The notes under the pieces: model-generated | The model's input: the letters and a program-made list of their open reading frames with translations, nothing else | Told to the model about the DNA's origin: nothing | The model's database searches: none | DNA from: Hymenobacter sediminis | GTDB taxonomy: Bacteria > Bacteroidota > Bacteroidia > Cytophagales > Hymenobacteraceae | Direction of reading: 5' to 3' | NCBI RefSeq assembly: GCF_003231285.1 | Contig: NZ_QKNS01000002.1 | Span: forward strand, 496,001-560,000 | Length of the DNA stretch: 64,000 bases | Shown: one piece after another, positions 1 through 8,474 of the stretch | Numbering within the stretch: the stretch's first letter is position 1 | Layout of the letters: every line of letters begins with the position of its first letter | Program-made: the position numbers and the translations under genes

Positions 1-820
1 GCGGCGGGCAGGCGTTCGAGGTGGCGGTTGGAACGGTTGCGGGCCAGCAACGCCAGGCGTTTCTGCCGGTTCGGGTGCAGGCTGCGCACGTCCCAGTCCG
101 GCACGCCCAGTTCGCTCAGGTAGCGGAGCTTGTTCAGGGTCGTGGTGATGGCGGCCGGATTGCCGGCCGTGGCGGTCTGCACCAGCCAGCAGTGGCGGGT
201 GATGCGCAGCGCCTCGTCCGGCACCAGCAGCTGATCCAACTGCCGGCACACGTCTTCGCGCAGCAGCGGGGCCAACCGGCGGTAGGTTTCCTGGTGGGCC
301 AGTTCGCTCAGGCTGCCGACCAGCCGCTCCAGCGTGCCAATGGCCGGACGCACGATTTTCGCCTGCTGCAGGCGCAGGCAGGTCATGGCCAGCAGCCCCC
401 GCTCGTCATCGTGCTCCAGGGCGCGCTCCACCAGCCACGGTTCCAGCCACGTCAGGTCCAGGGGCTCCCACTTGCGAAAGCCCAGGTGTTTGAGCACCGT
501 CAGAAAATGCTCGCTGCGGGTTTGCTGTCGGCGGCCGTACGCGCTCAACTTCGGCGAGGCCTCCTGCAACTGAGCGGCGACGAACGGCGGCACGTCGGGC
601 GGCAACTGCTCCCACCAGGTATCCGGCAGAAAGCCCATCAGCCGCAACAGCCCCAACTGCACCGCCACCCCCAGCCGGTTAGCCGCGCCGCGGAAGGGGA
701 GCAGAAACGTGCGGTCGGCCTCGGTGAGGTGGAAGTGTTGCCGCAGATCGGCTTCGAGCAGGTCGCGGGCACGGTCTGGTAGCGCGCCCGTTCCGGGACG
801 GAGAGGAAGTCGAGCGGCAT
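1..820 (-). pseudogene. tnpA: Tn3-family transposase (5' part, frameshifted, runs off window)
   Basis: Reading the minus strand from ATG at 820 gives a typical Tn3 transposase start (MPLDFLSVPERARYQ). After about 18 codons the frame is lost, and from about position 764 another frame continues without a stop to the window edge. That frame carries the DUF4158-type N-terminal domain: ANRLGVAVQLGLLRL, then LRYLSELGVPDWDVRSL and HPNRQKRLALLARN, which resemble the KLxFLRELGA and LPPNRRR region of Tn3 TnpA. The break looks like a single missing base near 764-770. About 270 of the usual roughly 970-1000 residues are visible; the DDE catalytic domain would lie left of the window. TnpA would cut and join the 38-bp transposon ends in replicative transposition. 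It may be inactive, or the break may be a sequencing error; the rest of the visible frame is intact. Confidence 0.85.
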
Positions 821-831
821 GGGTGGCGGCC

Positions 832-929
832 TATCAAAAAGGGCGTCCAAACGCACCCCGGTTTTTCGGGGTGTCAGGGCCGATTTTACGCCCGAAAAAG
901 TAGCTTTGCAAAGGAGTTCCTTTTTGATA
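832..929. repeat. Inverted repeat and hairpin upstream of tnpA; possible transposon end
   Basis: TATCAAAAAGG at 832-842 is repeated in exact inverted orientation at 919-929. Between them lies a hairpin with a 7-bp stem (854-860 with 867-873). On the minus strand the outer copy is preceded by GGGG (933-930), giving GGGGTATCAAAAAGG, which has the GGGG start of Tn3-family terminal repeats. TAGCTTTG at 901-908 fits a Bacteroidota -7 box for the plus-strand gene at 1047. Whether this is a transposon tip, a res-like site or a control region for tnpA is not resolved. Confidence 0.4.
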
Positions 930-1046
930 CCCCACATCCCCGACTGACCGGCCCCCGCACGTGGCCCTGTGTGCCGCAACCGGCAGGACCCGGAAGCGCA
1001 GCGGCGGCCGCTGCGTGGGTTTTACTACGCACTTTTTCCTAACCCC

Positions 1047-3368
1047 ATGCTTACCCTACTACGCCCTTCCACCTGGCTGCTGCTTCCTTTCCTGCTCGCC
1101 TTGGGCTGCACGCAAACCAGCCCACCCCGTACCCCGCCCGTGACTGCGCCGCCCGATGTCCTCGCCACCTTGCCCATTGCCGTGCCCCGCGCGGCGAACC
1201 GCGTCGCCTCGTTCAGTAATAAAGTGGCGGCGTTCTACTGCGCCCAGACCCACGAGGTCACGCACCCGGAATACAGCTGGTTCGAGGGCCTGAACGTGGC
1301 CAAACAGCGCGTGTTTGGCGGCTACGACTTGTTTGTCAACGGGCAGCTGCTCGACAACCGCCAGGCGGCCGTCACCGTCCACCCCGAAAAGCTGGTGCGC
1401 CAGCACGGCCCCCAACTGCAGGAAGAACTGTGGCTGTTCGACGAGAAAAACCTGCTCGAAGTGGACCTCACCGGGGCCAGCCAGCCGCTGGGCATCCAGC
1501 TCAAAGGCGACAAGGTGCGGTTGCTGCGCCAGCAGGGCGACGTGGCGTTCTTCTCGGCCCGGGAGGGCAACTTCGTGCTGGCCTTGGCCGCCCGCCAGCC
1601 CGGCCCGCTCACCGTGCAGGACCAGCGCGTCGTGGCGCCGGGCGACGGCTTTTTCATCGCCTGCGGCCGGGACGAGGCCGATGCCTTGGCCTTGCTGCGC
1701 GACGGCCAGCAGCAGAGCGCGGCCCTGAAGCGGGCCCGCCAGCAGCGCCTGCGCCACCTGCTGGAAGCCAACGCCTACCTCACGTCGAGCAACGACTCGC
1801 TGACGCGGGCCCTGCGCTGGCTGGCCCTCACCACCGACCAGCTCGTGACCCGGCAGCAGGGCGACGGCATTTACGCGGGCCTGCCGTGGTTTAACGAGTA
1901 CTGGGGGCGCGACGAGTTCATCTCCCTGCCCGGGGCGGTGCTCGTCACCGGGCAGTTTGCGACCGCGCGGCAGATTCTGCGCTCTTTTGCCCAGTACCAG
2001 GAGCGCGACCCCCAATCCAAGTTCTACGGCCGGGTGCCCAACATCGTGAACCCGAGCAACATCGACTACCACACCACCGACGGCACGCCGCGCTTCGTCC
2101 TGGCCCTGCAGGACTACGTGCGCTATTCCGGCGATACAGCTTTAGTGCGCGAGCTTTACCCTGCGGTACAAGCCAGCATCGCGGGGGCGCTTAAGCATTG
2201 GACCGATGCCAAGGGCTACCTGCTCCACGAAGACAACGAGACGTGGATGGACGCCCGCGATGCCAACTTGGTGTCTTACACCCAGCGCGGCAGCCGGGCC
2301 AACGACATCCAGGCGCTCTGGTACCAGCAGCTGCGGGCCGGGGCGTACTTCGCGGCCCTGCTGCACGACGGGGCGAGCCAGGCCCGCTGGAACCAGCTGG
2401 CCGAGCAAGTTAAAACGCACTTCGCCCAGGACTACCGCGACGCCGGGCACGACTACCTGGCCGACCGCCTCGACCACCAGGGCCGCCCCGATTTCACGCT
2501 GCGCCCCAACCAGCTCTTTGCCCTCGACCTGCTCTCGGACGCGGCCTTTACGCGGCAGGTGCTGCACAAAAGCTGGATGGAGCTGGTGTATCCCTGGGGC
2601 GTGGCCACCCTCGACCGGCACGACCCCAACTTTCACCCCTACCACCTCGCGCCCGGGTACTACCATAAGGATGCGGCTTACCACCGGGGCACCATCTGGC
2701 CCTGGCTCAACGGTATTGCTATGCAGCGCATGCTCGAAGCCGGGCAGGTTGAAACCGCTTGGCGGCTCTTCGCCAACACCAACCGCCAAGCCCTGACCCG
2801 GGGCGTGGTGGGCGGCCTGAGCGAAAACCTGGACGCCTACCCCCACCCGGGCCAGCAGTGGCCCAAGCTCACCGGCGCCTACCTGCAGGCCTGGTCTAAT
2901 GCCGAGCAGCTGCGCGTGTGGTACCAGTACTTTCTGGGCATCCGGCCCGACGTGCCCAATCACCTGCTCACGCTGGCCCCCCGCCTGCCGGCCGAGCTGA
3001 CGGAGTTGAGCTACCGCTTCACGGTAGGCCAAAATCAGGTGGCGGGCCACTACCAGGCAGCCCCCACGCCCACCTACTCGTACACGTTTGCGGACGGCGC
3101 GCTGACGGCGCGGGTGGACGTGCTGCCCTTTGAGCCGGTGGCAGTGGCGGTGCCGGCGGGAGCGACCCTGCGCGTGACCGCCGCCCCCCAGCAGCTCACG
3201 CTGCAGCTGCTGGATAAGCAGGGCCAGGTCCTATCGACGCAGACGGCCGCCCCCTCGGCTGCCCGGCTGGCTCGGCAGCAGCAAGACGACCAGGTGCTGG
3301 CGCGGGTCCCCTTCTGCCAGCCGCTGCCCCTGAGCAGCCACCCCGTGCTGAATGCCGCCAAAAAATAA
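1047..3368 (+). CDS. Glycogen-debranching-family lipoprotein (amylo-alpha-1,6-glucosidase, GDE_C)
   Basis: A 773-residue protein. The start at 1047 is chosen because it begins a lipoprotein signal peptide (MLTLLRPSTWLLLPFLLALGC, lipid-modified Cys21); an upstream in-frame ATG at 969 would bury it. An N-terminal debranching-enzyme-like beta domain spans about 40-250. It is followed by an (alpha/alpha)6-type catalytic domain with LPWFNEYWGRDEFISLPG (around residue 286), NETWMDARD (Asp402, a likely catalytic acid by family comparison), RPNQLFALDLL and YHRGTIWPWLNG, all hallmarks of archaeal-type glycogen debranching enzymes (GH133-like). Expected role: hydrolysis of alpha-1,6 branches of alpha-glucans. 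The lipoprotein leader puts it in the periplasm or on the cell surface rather than in the cytoplasm. It sits between divergent tnpA and resolvase genes, the position of transposon cargo. Substrate is not proven. Confidence 0.85.
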   Translation: MLTLLRPSTWLLLPFLLALGCTQTSPPRTPPVTAPPDVLATLPIAVPRAANRVASFSNKVAAFYCAQTHEVTHPEYSWFEGLNVAKQRVFGGYDLFVNGQLLDNRQAAVTVHPEKLVRQHGPQLQEELWLFDEKNLLEVDLTGASQPLGIQLKGDKVRLLRQQGDVAFFSAREGNFVLALAARQPGPLTVQDQRVVAPGDGFFIACGRDEADALALLRDGQQQSAALKRARQQRLRHLLEANAYLTSSNDSLTRALRWLALTTDQLVTRQQGDGIYAGLPWFNEYWGRDEFISLPGAVLVTGQFATARQILRSFAQYQERDPQSKFYGRVPNIVNPSNIDYHTTDGTPRFVLALQDYVRYSGDTALVRELYPAVQASIAGALKHWTDAKGYLLHEDNETWMDARDANLVSYTQRGSRANDIQALWYQQLRAGAYFAALLHDGASQARWNQLAEQVKTHFAQDYRDAGHDYLADRLDHQGRPDFTLRPNQLFALDLLSDAAFTRQVLHKSWMELVYPWGVATLDRHDPNFHPYHLAPGYYHKDAAYHRGTIWPWLNGIAMQRMLEAGQVETAWRLFANTNRQALTRGVVGGLSENLDAYPHPGQQWPKLTGAYLQAWSNAEQLRVWYQYFLGIRPDVPNHLLTLAPRLPAELTELSYRFTVGQNQVAGHYQAAPTPTYSYTFADGALTARVDVLPFEPVAVAVPAGATLRVTAAPQQLTLQLLDKQGQVLSTQTAAPSAARLARQQQDDQVLARVPFCQPLPLSSHPVLNAAKK

Positions 3369-3478
3369 GGTCCGCGCCGCTGGACTGGCACAGCTTCGGA
3401 CGATGACCGCGCTACGTGAACCCCCACGGGGTTAATCCTTCTGGACAACCACTTGCTCCCAGCCTCTAACCCACCGCC

Positions 3479-4093
3479 ATGCCGGCTCACTCAACTGCGC
3501 TGCCCAAGCGCGTAGGACTTTACGCCCGCGTCTCTACCCTCGACAAGGGCCAGGACCCCGAGACGCAACTGCGGCCGCTGCGCGAGTACGCGCAGCACCG
3601 GGGCTTTGTCGTGGTGGAAGAGTATGTCGACCAGGCCTCGGGCACCAGCGAGGACCGGCCCCACTACAAACGCTTGCTGGCGGCGGCCAAGAAACGGCAG
3701 CTCGATGCCGTGTTGGTCTGGCGCTACGACCGCTTTGCCCGCTCCACGCAGGCGCTGGTCAACGCGCTGCAGGAGTTTCAACGGCTGGGCGTTGACTTCA
3801 TCTCCTACCAGGAAAACATTGATACCACCACGCCCACGGGCGAGCTGATTTTCCACGTTATGGCCTCGCTGGCCCAGTTTGAGAGCGCGCTTATCAGCCA
3901 GCGCGTGCGCGCCGGCATGGCCCGCGCTAAAGCCCAGGGCAAGCACGTGGCCCGTCCCCCGCTCGCCCAGGCCAAGCAGGAGGCCATTGCGCAACTCCTG
4001 CGCGAAGGCCTGTCTATGAACCAGGTCAGCAAGCAGTTAAATGTGGCCTATGGTACGGTTTACAACTACGCGCAGAAGCTAAAAAGTGCTTAG
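3479..4093 (+). CDS. tnpR: Serine recombinase (Tn3-type resolvase/invertase)
   Basis: A 204-residue resolvase. The N-terminal catalytic domain has GLYARVSTLDKGQDPETQL with nucleophile Ser19, then YDRFARS, and the helix E region ENIDTTTPTGELIFHVMASLAQFES. The C-terminal helix-turn-helix (EGLSMNQVSKQLNVAYGTVYNY) would bind the crossover site. It would resolve transposon cointegrates by strand exchange at a res site; no res site could be assigned with confidence. It is divergent from tnpA, as in many Tn3 elements, but separated from it by the debranching-enzyme gene. Its last 4 bases overlap the end of the convergent gene at 4090. Length is normal for the small resolvases, so it is probably intact. 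Confidence 0.93.
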   Translation: MPAHSTALPKRVGLYARVSTLDKGQDPETQLRPLREYAQHRGFVVVEEYVDQASGTSEDRPHYKRLLAAAKKRQLDAVLVWRYDRFARSTQALVNALQEFQRLGVDFISYQENIDTTTPTGELIFHVMASLAQFESALISQRVRAGMARAKAQGKHVARPPLAQAKQEAIAQLLREGLSMNQVSKQLNVAYGTVYNYAQKLKSA

Positions 4094-4551
4094 CGTGTAA
4101 ATCCGCCCGTTTGGAAGAAGAACCCCTGATACTCTGCGGGCAGGGGCGGACCATCGAGGGCTGGCTCACCAAGTATTGCAAGGTGCCGCTCAATGCTCTG
4201 CCGGATTCCAACCGTAACCTCAGAGCTGTGCGCAAACTCGGGCCCGACCAGCCACACGGCGGCGTAAAACGGTTCGGCTAGCTGTTCCAGGGCAGGTTGC
4301 CATGCAAAAAAAGTGGTAAGCAGGTGCTGGGCTGCTAGTTGCCTCACCTGCTTCGGCGGCTGCCGGTGGTGCCAGTGCCAGGGGTGCAACCCTAGCTTCT
4401 CGTAGTAATACTGACGGTCTAATAGGACATCAATAGGCAAGGGCGCTGGCCACGTGCTTTCGGCCTGTAGACGCCTCAGATGCCGCTTGCCACCACGTGC
4501 TTTCTTGAAAATTCGAAAATAAGTGCCTCGACGGTGTTTTATAGCTCGCAT
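4090..4551 (-). CDS. Hypothetical protein in transposon-associated region
   Basis: An open frame of 153 codons starting with MRAIKHRRGTYFRIFKKARG, basic at the N terminus and rich in His, Trp and Pro in the middle (EKLGLHPWHWHHRQPPKQ). No signal peptide or membrane segment is visible and I do not recognise a family. Coding is supported by length and by the tight convergent arrangement with the resolvase (4-bp overlap of the ends), as expected of a compact mobile element. The region upstream of its start (4552-4655) is very AT-rich and is shared with the divergent gene at 4656, so both promoters probably lie there. Confidence 0.55.
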   Translation of the reverse strand: MRAIKHRRGTYFRIFKKARGGKRHLRRLQAESTWPAPLPIDVLLDRQYYYEKLGLHPWHWHHRQPPKQVRQLAAQHLLTTFFAWQPALEQLAEPFYAAVWLVGPEFAHSSEVTVGIRQSIERHLAILGEPALDGPPLPAEYQGFFFQTGGFTR

Positions 4552-4655
4552 CAGAACACGTTTTATCTATTCAGTTAAAAAAGAATTGTTGCTAAAATAC
4601 TATATGTTTACTAAATAGCTATAGTTTTTAGTAGTAACCCCTTACTCACCCGCTT

Positions 4656-5078
4656 ATGTCTGTAACTGCCTGCCCCAAATGCGAATCAACGGACGCCACC
4701 AAAAGCGGGATTGTGGGCGGCCGCCAGCGTTATAAGTGCAAGAACTGCGGCTACCACTTTTCGGTGGCGAAGGCAGGCAAGGAAATTAACTCCTACTACG
4801 TCATTAAGGCCCTGCAGCTATTCGTGGAGGGCGTGAGCTACCGGGAAATTGAGCGGCTGCTGGGTGTGAGCCACGTTTCGGTGATGAACTGGGTGAAAAA
4901 GTACGGGGTGAAAGCACCGCGGCAGACCGAGTATCATCCAACCTATAAAATTCTGAATCAGAAGGAGCTGGCGGAGTTTTTTCAAAAGCCAGAGAACCTC
5001 AAGGAAGCCGGCCTAATCGTCACGGAACTGGGCGATAAGTACATGATGATTCGCTGGGAGCGGTTTCGGCAAGGGTAG
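4656..5078 (+). CDS. Stand-alone IS1 InsA-like zinc-ribbon/HTH protein
   Basis: A 140-residue protein with a four-cysteine zinc ribbon (Cys6, Cys9, Cys28, Cys31; ACPKCES and YKCKNCGYHF) and a helix-turn-helix around 55-85 (EGVSYREIERLLGVSHVSVMNWVKKYG). This is the architecture of the InsA N-terminal part of IS1-type transposases. The last 50 residues (KILNQKELAEFFQKP...) do not look like a DDE transposase, no InsB follows, and no terminal repeats were seen. It is either a remnant or, more interestingly, a domesticated DNA-binding protein. It lies just upstream of, and in the same direction as, the porin and symporter genes. The AT-rich region before it (about 4560-4640) probably holds its promoter. 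Function is inferred from domains only. Confidence 0.75.
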   Translation: MSVTACPKCESTDATKSGIVGGRQRYKCKNCGYHFSVAKAGKEINSYYVIKALQLFVEGVSYREIERLLGVSHVSVMNWVKKYGVKAPRQTEYHPTYKILNQKELAEFFQKPENLKEAGLIVTELGDKYMMIRWERFRQG

Positions 5079-5216
5079 AGCTATATTTCTTAGCAGAAGT
5101 ATAACGTTTGCGTGGCTTCTGCGTTGGGATTTTCCTACTTGGGGTACCAGTTCGGCACCGTTGCGTGGCGGCCTGCCTGCCCCGACCCATCCCAACCCTC
5201 AACCCCACCAAACCCT

Positions 5217-6752
5217 ATGCGAAATATTCGCTACGCGTTGGCCGCCAGTGCTCTGCTGACGGCAGTCGGTGCTACGGCCCAGGTTCAGCCCCCACCCGCC
5301 GGACAAACCCCAGCCCCTGCGCCAGCCGCACCGGCCCCGCCACCAGCCCCGCCAGCGCCCGCCAAGTCGGCACCCTACGGAGCGGGCATGAAGGTAAACC
5401 TCTCGCCCGACGGCTCGAAGTACCTGCGCTTCATGACCTGGCACCAGGTGTACACCCGCTACACCAAAAACAACGAGGGCACCACCCGAGCCCCCAATAA
5501 GGAGCAGAAGGGGCAGGTAGATTTCGGGTTGCGCCGCTCGCGCCTCGTGCTACTGGCCCAACTCAACCCCCGCTTCGTGATTTACACCCACCTGGGCATC
5601 AACAACCAGAATGCAGTGAGCGGCGGCGCTACCGGCGAGGCCACCGGCCCCGGCAAAAAGCCCCAGTTCTTCATCCACGAAGCTGTTACGGAGTACAAAG
5701 TCAATCAGTACCTGAGCCTGGGTGCTGGCTTGCACTACCTCAACGGCATTTCGCGCCTCACCAGCGCCAGCACCACCAGCATTCTGCCCATCGACCTACC
5801 CCTCACGAACTTCCCAACCATTGAGCAGAGCGACCAGTTTGCCCGCTGGCTGGGGGTGTACGCCAAGGGCCGCATCGGCAAGCTTGATTACCGCTTCTCG
5901 GCCAGTGACCCTTTCCTGACCAATCAGGCCAGCACCCCACTAAGCCTGGGCACTACCTCTGTAACCACCGGAAACATCACTACCAACACTGGTACAGGCA
6001 TTGCGCAGTATAACCCGCAGAATACCAGCCATGTGTATCAGGGGTATGTGAGCTATAACTTCTTGGAGCCCGAGGCGAACCTGCTGCCCTACTTCACGGG
6101 TACTTACCTCGGCACCAAGCGCGTATTCAGCATCGGGGCGGGTTTCCTGTATAATAAGGACGCCATGTACTCGCGCGGTACCAACGACCGGTTCACGTAC
6201 ACCACGCTGCCCAGCACCGCCGACCAGTTTGCCAACATTCCTACCCGCAAGCACGACCTGAAGCTGTTCGGGGTAGATGCCTTCTATGATGTGCCGCTGG
6301 ATACGGCGGCCCGCACGGCTATTACGCTCTACGGGGTGTATTACAACTACAACATGGGGCCCAACCATGTACGCTTTGTAGGACCCGAAAACCCCGGCTT
6401 CGGGGTCGTGAATGGATTTAATGCCAGCACCCGCGGCAACGCCGTTCCGCAGTCAGGCACGGGCGACTCTTTCTATGGGCAAGTAGGCTACCTGCTACCC
6501 CAGAAGCTATTTGGACCCAAGGCACGCCTGCAGCCCTACGTGGCCTACCTGCACAGCAATTATGAGTTTCTCTCCAAGGATGCCAACGTGTATGACATTG
6601 GGGCCAACCTGCTGCTAGACGGGCACAATGCCAAAGTAACCCTGAACTACCGTGCCCGGCCCGATTTCTCGCGCACCAACTTTACCACCGGGCAGGTAAG
6701 CAGCCTGGACTACAAGCCGGAAATCACGCTGCAAACCCAGATTTTCCTGTAA
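5217..6752 (+). CDS. Outer-membrane porin (phosphate-selective-porin-like)
   Basis: A 511-residue protein. The start at 5217 gives a clean signal peptide (MRNIRYALAASALLTAVGATAQ); the frame is open further upstream but without signal character. After the leader comes a Pro/Ala-rich linker (PAPAPAAPAPPPAPPAPAKS), then a beta-barrel region with alternating aromatic/polar strands: FGLRRSRLVLLAQLNPRFVIYTHLG, YLSLGAGLHYLNGISR, LGVYAKGRIGKLDYRFSAS, ending in ITLQTQIFL with a C-terminal aromatic residue. This resembles the porin O/P group of Bacteroidota. It probably lets small organic acids through the outer membrane, given the symporter directly downstream. A 15-bp inverted repeat begins just at its stop codon. 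Confidence 0.75.
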   Translation: MRNIRYALAASALLTAVGATAQVQPPPAGQTPAPAPAAPAPPPAPPAPAKSAPYGAGMKVNLSPDGSKYLRFMTWHQVYTRYTKNNEGTTRAPNKEQKGQVDFGLRRSRLVLLAQLNPRFVIYTHLGINNQNAVSGGATGEATGPGKKPQFFIHEAVTEYKVNQYLSLGAGLHYLNGISRLTSASTTSILPIDLPLTNFPTIEQSDQFARWLGVYAKGRIGKLDYRFSASDPFLTNQASTPLSLGTTSVTTGNITTNTGTGIAQYNPQNTSHVYQGYVSYNFLEPEANLLPYFTGTYLGTKRVFSIGAGFLYNKDAMYSRGTNDRFTYTTLPSTADQFANIPTRKHDLKLFGVDAFYDVPLDTAARTAITLYGVYYNYNMGPNHVRFVGPENPGFGVVNGFNASTRGNAVPQSGTGDSFYGQVGYLLPQKLFGPKARLQPYVAYLHSNYEFLSKDANVYDIGANLLLDGHNAKVTLNYRARPDFSRTNFTTGQVSSLDYKPEITLQTQIFL

Positions 6753-6835
6753 TCAGGCATCCGTTGCGGGTTGATAGTTGCCTGTTCTCAGGCAGTTATT
6801 CCAGCGCAAGCTGATAATCGGCAACGGATACCTGA
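6753..6835. repeat. Inverted repeat between porin and symporter
   Basis: Arms at 6753-6767 and 6821-6835 match at 14 of 15 positions when one is reversed and complemented. The sequence between them also pairs partly (GTTGATAGTTGCC against the complement of CAAGCTGATAATCG). The structure starts immediately after the porin stop codon and could damp transcription into the symporter gene or protect the mRNA end. It belongs to the group of long gap-filling inverted repeats seen elsewhere in the window. Confidence 0.65.
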
Positions 6836-6869
6836 CCACTGATTTTCACCACCACAACTCCCACCAATC

Positions 6870-8372
6870 ATGTCCCAGAACCTGCCGCAGCGCGACGCCT
6901 ATGCTGGTGCCGCGCCCATGGGTGGCGCACCATCTACGGATGATGCGCTAGCTCACGACAACAACACCGTTTCGTCCAGCAAAATCTGGCAGGTAATTAC
7001 CGCTTCGTCGGTAGGTACCGTCATCGAGTGGTACGATTTCTACATCTTCGGCTCCCTGGCTACCATCATCGGGCCGGTGCTGTTCGGGCACCAGGGCAAG
7101 CTCGAGGACTCGCTGCTGGGGGCGCTGGCCGTGTTTGGGGCCGGCTTTGTGGTACGGCCGTTCGGGGCCTTGTTCTTTGGCCGCCTCGGCGACATGATTG
7201 GCCGCAAGTACACCTTCCTGGTGACGCTGCTGATTATGGGCGGCGCTACCTTCGTGACGGGCCTGATTCCGGGCTACGACAGCATTGGTATTGCTGCCCC
7301 CCTGATTGTGGTGGTGCTACGCCTTCTGCAGGGCCTGGCCCTGGGTGGCGAATATGGCGGAGCCGCTACCTACGTGGCCGAGCACGCTCCGGACAGCAAG
7401 CGCGGCTACTTCACCAGCTACATCCAGATTACCGCCACCGGCGGCCTGATTCTGAGCATTTCCGTGATTGTACTCACCCGCAAGATTATGGGCGAGGAAG
7501 CCTTCAAGGACTGGGGCTGGCGCATTCCGTTTTTGCTCTCGGGCCTGCTGGTCATTGCCTCGTACTACATCCGCCGCAAGCTGCACGAGTCGCCCTTGTT
7601 TGCTAAGGCCAAGGCTACCGGCACCACCAGCACCAACCCCCTGCGCGACTCCTTCATGAACCCCGTGAACCGTCGGTTGGTGATGATTGCCCTGTTCGGC
7701 GCTACTATGGGCCAGGGTGTTATCTTCTACACCAGCCAGTTTCAGGCGTATTCCTTCATGAATAACACCCTGAAAATGGACCTGGTGGACTCCAGTACCA
7801 TTTTGGTAGTGGCCATGCTATTAGCCACACCGCTGTTCGTGTACTTTGGTAGTCTTTCGGACCGCATCGGCCGCAAGCGCATCATCATGACGGGCATGAT
7901 TTGCGGGGCCCTGTTTACTATCCCGCTGTTCTACGGCCTGAAAGAGCTGGCCGGTCCGCTTACTGAGGTAACCCCTGCTACCGTGGACGCCGCCGGGAAG
8001 GCCGTGCCTGCCGTCATGAAGGCCCTGAGCCCCAACATCCCGGCCATGATTGCCTTGACCTTCATACTGGTACTATTCGTGACGATGGTGTACGGCCCGA
8101 TTGCGGCTTACCTGGTAGAAATGTTCCCCACCAAAGTGCGCTACACCTCGCTGTCGGTGCCCTACCACATTGGCAACGGCGTATTCGGCGGGTTTGTGCC
8201 GCTGGTAGCTACCTGGATCGGGGTATGGGCTGCCACCCAGCCTGAAGGTACGTTCGCCAAGGAGCACAGCAGCCTGATCGGCTTGGCGTATCCCTGCATC
8301 GTGGCCCTGATTTGTTTCTTTATCGGGGTGGCCTACATGCGTGACCAGCGCAACGTGCGCATCATGGACTAG
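6870..8372 (+). CDS. MFS transporter, MHS family (carboxylate:H+ symporter)
   Basis: A 500-residue, 12-helix major facilitator protein. Family signs: SVGTVIEWYDFYIFGSLA in helix 1, GRLGDMIGRKYTF in the loop between helices 2 and 3, LRLLQGLALGGEYGGAATYVAEH in helix 4, and FGSLSDRIGRKRIIM in the second half. The EWYDF and GGEYGGA signatures place it in the metabolite:H+ symporter (MHS) group, with relatives that carry alpha-ketoglutarate, shikimate, proline/betaine or monocarboxylates. A polar N-terminal tail of about 35 residues precedes helix 1. An insertion around 365-390 lies in a loop. Position next to a porin and upstream of acetyl-CoA synthetase suggests acetate or another small carboxylate, but the substrate is inference. 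Confidence 0.87.
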   Translation: MSQNLPQRDAYAGAAPMGGAPSTDDALAHDNNTVSSSKIWQVITASSVGTVIEWYDFYIFGSLATIIGPVLFGHQGKLEDSLLGALAVFGAGFVVRPFGALFFGRLGDMIGRKYTFLVTLLIMGGATFVTGLIPGYDSIGIAAPLIVVVLRLLQGLALGGEYGGAATYVAEHAPDSKRGYFTSYIQITATGGLILSISVIVLTRKIMGEEAFKDWGWRIPFLLSGLLVIASYYIRRKLHESPLFAKAKATGTTSTNPLRDSFMNPVNRRLVMIALFGATMGQGVIFYTSQFQAYSFMNNTLKMDLVDSSTILVVAMLLATPLFVYFGSLSDRIGRKRIIMTGMICGALFTIPLFYGLKELAGPLTEVTPATVDAAGKAVPAVMKALSPNIPAMIALTFILVLFVTMVYGPIAAYLVEMFPTKVRYTSLSVPYHIGNGVFGGFVPLVATWIGVWAATQPEGTFAKEHSSLIGLAYPCIVALICFFIGVAYMRDQRNVRIMD

Positions 8373-8474
8373 CGGCAAAACGGCGAATTTGTAAGCTTAT
8401 GAAATCCGTCGGGCCGTTGGTTCGGCGGATTTCGCGCTAAAAAGCACTCGTTGTTTTGAGGTTTCATTAACCAT

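Noticed and set aside
638..979. 113-codon minus-strand frame as an independent gene
   Set aside because: Its first half is untranslated upstream sequence and the start of tnpA; its second half is tnpA read in the wrong frame after the frameshift.
1059..2072. Long minus-strand open frame of 337 codons inside the debranching-enzyme gene
   Set aside because: High-GC shadow frame: composition is Gly/Val/Gln-rich without motifs, and the plus strand carries the complete enzyme.
4560..5216. Complete IS1 insertion sequence
   Set aside because: Only an InsA-like protein is present; no InsB, no DDE domain and no terminal inverted repeats or target duplication were found.
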